Below, piece after piece: positions 62,308 through 64,000 of a stretch of DNA of 64,000 nucleotides. The translations under genes and the position numbers were made by a program. This DNA comes from Chitinophagales bacterium (GTDB taxonomy: Bacteria > Bacteroidota > Bacteroidia > Chitinophagales > LD1). The stretch covers positions 372,001 to 436,000 of the forward strand of contig JAHBTS010000003.1 in assembly GCA_019638515.1 (NCBI GenBank). The letters run 5' to 3'. How positions within the stretch are numbered: position 1 is the first letter of the stretch; every line of letters begins with the position of its first letter. The notes beneath the pieces were generated by a model. It searched no databases. It was not told where the DNA came from and saw only the letters and a list, made by a program, of their open reading frames with translations.

Positions 62308-63942
62308 TTAAGTTTGAATAATTCCTACATTAAATGGCTTGGTAATTGGAGCATGGTTAGCGGCCTCAATTCCCATAGAAATTACCTTACGTGTATCTAA
62401 TGGATCTATAATGCCATCTGTCCACAACCTTGCTGCGGCATAGCGAGGGTCGAGGGTCTTTTGATACTTCGATTTAATACCATCCAACAGGCTTTTCTCT
62501 TCCTCTGGAGTAATTTCTTTCCCCTTTGCTTTTAAGTTAGCTACTTGAATTTGCAACATGGTTTTAGCAGCTTGGTCGCCACCCATAACTGCAATTTTAG
62601 AATTAGGCCAAGCGAAAATTAAACGCGGGTCGTACGCCTTGCCGCACATAGCATAATTGCCCGCACCAAAACTATTTCCTATAATAAAAGTGAACTTAGG
62701 AACCACCGAATTAGAAACCGCAGCCACCAACTTAGCACCATCTTTAATAATACCACCATGCTCGCTCCTGCTACCTACCATAAAGCCGGTAACATCTTGT
62801 AAAAACACTAAAGGAATTCTGCGCTGGTTGCAATTCATAATAAAGCGTGCTGCTTTATCGGCACTATCGCTGTAGATAACACCACCAAACTGCATTTCAC
62901 CCTTTTTGCTTTTAACTACCTTGCGCTGATTGGCAACAATACCTACTGCCCAACCATCAATACGAGCATAGCAACACAAAATGCTTTTGCCATACTCTTG
63001 CTTATATTGCTCCACTTCACTTTTATCTACCAAGCGCTTAATAACTTCAAGCATATCGTATTGCTTGGCAGAATCTTCCGGTATTATTCCAAAAATTTCT
63101 TGCTCATCTAATTCAGGCTTTGCAGGCTCTATCCTATCGAAGCCCGCTTTCTCGGTATGCCCAAATTTATCTACCAAATTGCGAATGGTTTCGATACAAT
63201 GCTGATCGTCTTTCATTTTGTAATCTGTAACCCCGCTAATTTCGCAATGTGTAGTAGCGCCACCTAGCGTTTCGTTATCAATATCTTCACCAATAGCACT
63301 TTTCACCAAATAGCTTCCTGCTAAAAAAACCGAGCCTGTTTTTTCAACAATTAAAGCTTCATCACTCATAATTGGAAGGTAAGCACCGCCCGCTACACAA
63401 CTTCCCATAATGGCTGCAATTTGCGGTATGCCCGCAGCACTCATTACGGCATTGTTTCTAAAAATTCTTCCAAAGTGTTCTTTGTCCGGAAACACTTCAT
63501 CTTGCATAGGAAGAAATGCACCTGCGCTATCTACCAAATAAATAATGGGAATACGATTTTCCATTGCAATTTCCTGAATCCGCAAATTCTTTTTTGCCGA
63601 AATAGGAAAGTAAGCACCGGCCTTTACTGTTGCATCGTTTGCAGCAACAATACACAAGCGCCCTTTTACATATCCAAGCATGGCTACGGTTCCGCCTGCA
63701 ACACAACCACCTTGCTCCTCATACATTTCCCATCCTGCAAAAGCACCAATTTCTACCGTTGGTTTATGCTTATCGAAAAGTAATTCCAGCCTTTCGCGTG
63801 CCGTAAGTTTTCCTTTTGCTTTATGCTTTTCTATGGCTTTTTTTCCACCACCCAGTTTAATCTGCTCCAGTTGCCTTTTAATATCGCTTACCATTAAGCG
63901 AATATTGTCTTCGTTTTTGTTGAATTCTAAATCGTTGCTCAT
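62308..63942 (-). CDS. Acyl-CoA carboxylase beta (carboxyltransferase) subunit, methylcrotonyl/propionyl type
   Basis: Biotin-dependent carboxyltransferase that transfers CO2 from biotin to an acyl-CoA, 544 residues. N-terminal acyl-CoA part: GKLTARERLELLFDKHKPTVEIGAFAGWEMYEEQGG, FLPMQDEVFPDKEHFGRIFRN, and AIMGSCVAGGAYLPIMSDE. Second half: VVKSKKGEMQFGGVIYSDSADKAARFI, PLVFLQDVTGFMVGSRSEHGGIIKDGAK, GNSFGAGNYAMCGKAYDPRLIFAWPNSK, and the end PRYAAARLWTDGIIDPLDTRKV. These are closest to methylcrotonyl-CoA carboxylase beta (leucine breakdown), but propionyl-CoA is not excluded. I start at ATG 63942 (MSNDLEF). The alpha (biotin) subunit is not in this window. Confidence 0.9.
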   Translation of the reverse strand: MSNDLEFNKNEDNIRLMVSDIKRQLEQIKLGGGKKAIEKHKAKGKLTARERLELLFDKHKPTVEIGAFAGWEMYEEQGGCVAGGTVAMLGYVKGRLCIVAANDATVKAGAYFPISAKKNLRIQEIAMENRIPIIYLVDSAGAFLPMQDEVFPDKEHFGRIFRNNAVMSAAGIPQIAAIMGSCVAGGAYLPIMSDEALIVEKTGSVFLAGSYLVKSAIGEDIDNETLGGATTHCEISGVTDYKMKDDQHCIETIRNLVDKFGHTEKAGFDRIEPAKPELDEQEIFGIIPEDSAKQYDMLEVIKRLVDKSEVEQYKQEYGKSILCCYARIDGWAVGIVANQRKVVKSKKGEMQFGGVIYSDSADKAARFIMNCNQRRIPLVFLQDVTGFMVGSRSEHGGIIKDGAKLVAAVSNSVVPKFTFIIGNSFGAGNYAMCGKAYDPRLIFAWPNSKIAVMGGDQAAKTMLQIQVANLKAKGKEITPEEEKSLLDGIKSKYQKTLDPRYAAARLWTDGIIDPLDTRKVISMGIEAANHAPITKPFNVGIIQT

Positions 63943-64000
63943 GTCCGAAAAAAGTGGCAACAAACTTAGCTTTTTTTACGAAGGCTTGAAGTGGTATGCC

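Noticed and set aside
1..64000. CRISPR arrays, tRNA or rRNA genes, insertion sequences, prophage
   Set aside because: No regular spaced repeats, no cloverleaf or ribosomal sequence, no transposase, integrase or phage structural gene was seen on either strand.

Overview
The window is a gene-dense stretch of about 40% GC from a member of the Bacteroidota. Four things support this: a complete type IX secretion core (porP/sprF-like, gldK, gldL, gldM, gldN), two secreted proteins that carry type IX sorting domains, promoters with the Bacteroidota -7 element TAnnTTTG, and Bacteroidota-style proteins such as the GYDIA-type GHMP kinase, a long LspA and YfhO. I cannot fix the class; a Chitinophagales or Flavobacteriia-like lineage is possible. 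I found no rRNA, tRNA, CRISPR array, insertion sequence or prophage, and no gap between genes exceeds 300 bases.

Layout, left to right. 1-1900: the cut end of recQ. 2025-5339: an OmpR-type two-component system followed by a small PepSY-like secreted protein and a barrel-like outer-membrane protein; the two transcription units share a tandem TTCC operator. 5443-9918: a SlyD-like isomerase, YfhO and a glycosyltransferase. 9915-12739: a compact four-gene acyl/polyene-type set (ketosynthase, ACP, LpxL-like acyltransferase, hotdog dehydratase). 12875-25301: housekeeping genes ffh, a mevalonate-type GHMP kinase, mreCD, an exonuclease/GIY-YIG fusion, purH, lspA, and the rimP-nusA-infB operon with a terminator-like hairpin just before rimP. 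25479-28891: two type IX cargo proteins. 29070-31844: aconitase, which looks richer in GC than its surroundings. 31949-36127: a secreted lipoprotein and a second two-component system (TPR kinase plus NarL-type regulator). 36140-39585: an operon of tyrosine phenol-lyase and an ADP-forming acyl-CoA synthetase under a promoter with a strong inverted repeat. 39782-43813: an orphan protein, a small periplasmic protein, a lipase-like hydrolase and an isolated atpA.

43951-49776: the type IX secretion core operon, reading leftward from a promoter that leaves almost no leader. 49829-54140: nuoABCD, a small c-type cytochrome lipoprotein and nuoE; nuoF onward is missing here. 54363-61281: envelope genes (glycosyltransferase, M23 peptidase, lipid kinase, flippase), dut, a Rnk/GreA-like factor and a MORN-repeat protein. 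61351-62258: a RES/Xre toxin-antitoxin pair whose promoter lies inside an inverted repeat. 62308-63942: a biotin-dependent acyl-CoA carboxylase beta subunit.

The secretion operon and the two cargo proteins form one functional theme: export and cell-surface attachment or release. Most other genes are core metabolism and envelope biogenesis. The best candidates for something new are the RR/HK/PepSY/barrel regulon with its shared operator, the tyrosine phenol-lyase operon with its palindrome, the rimP leader hairpin, and the four-gene acyl cluster whose acyltransferase lacks the usual acidic catalytic residue. All alignments were made by eye and from memory; no database or folding program was run.
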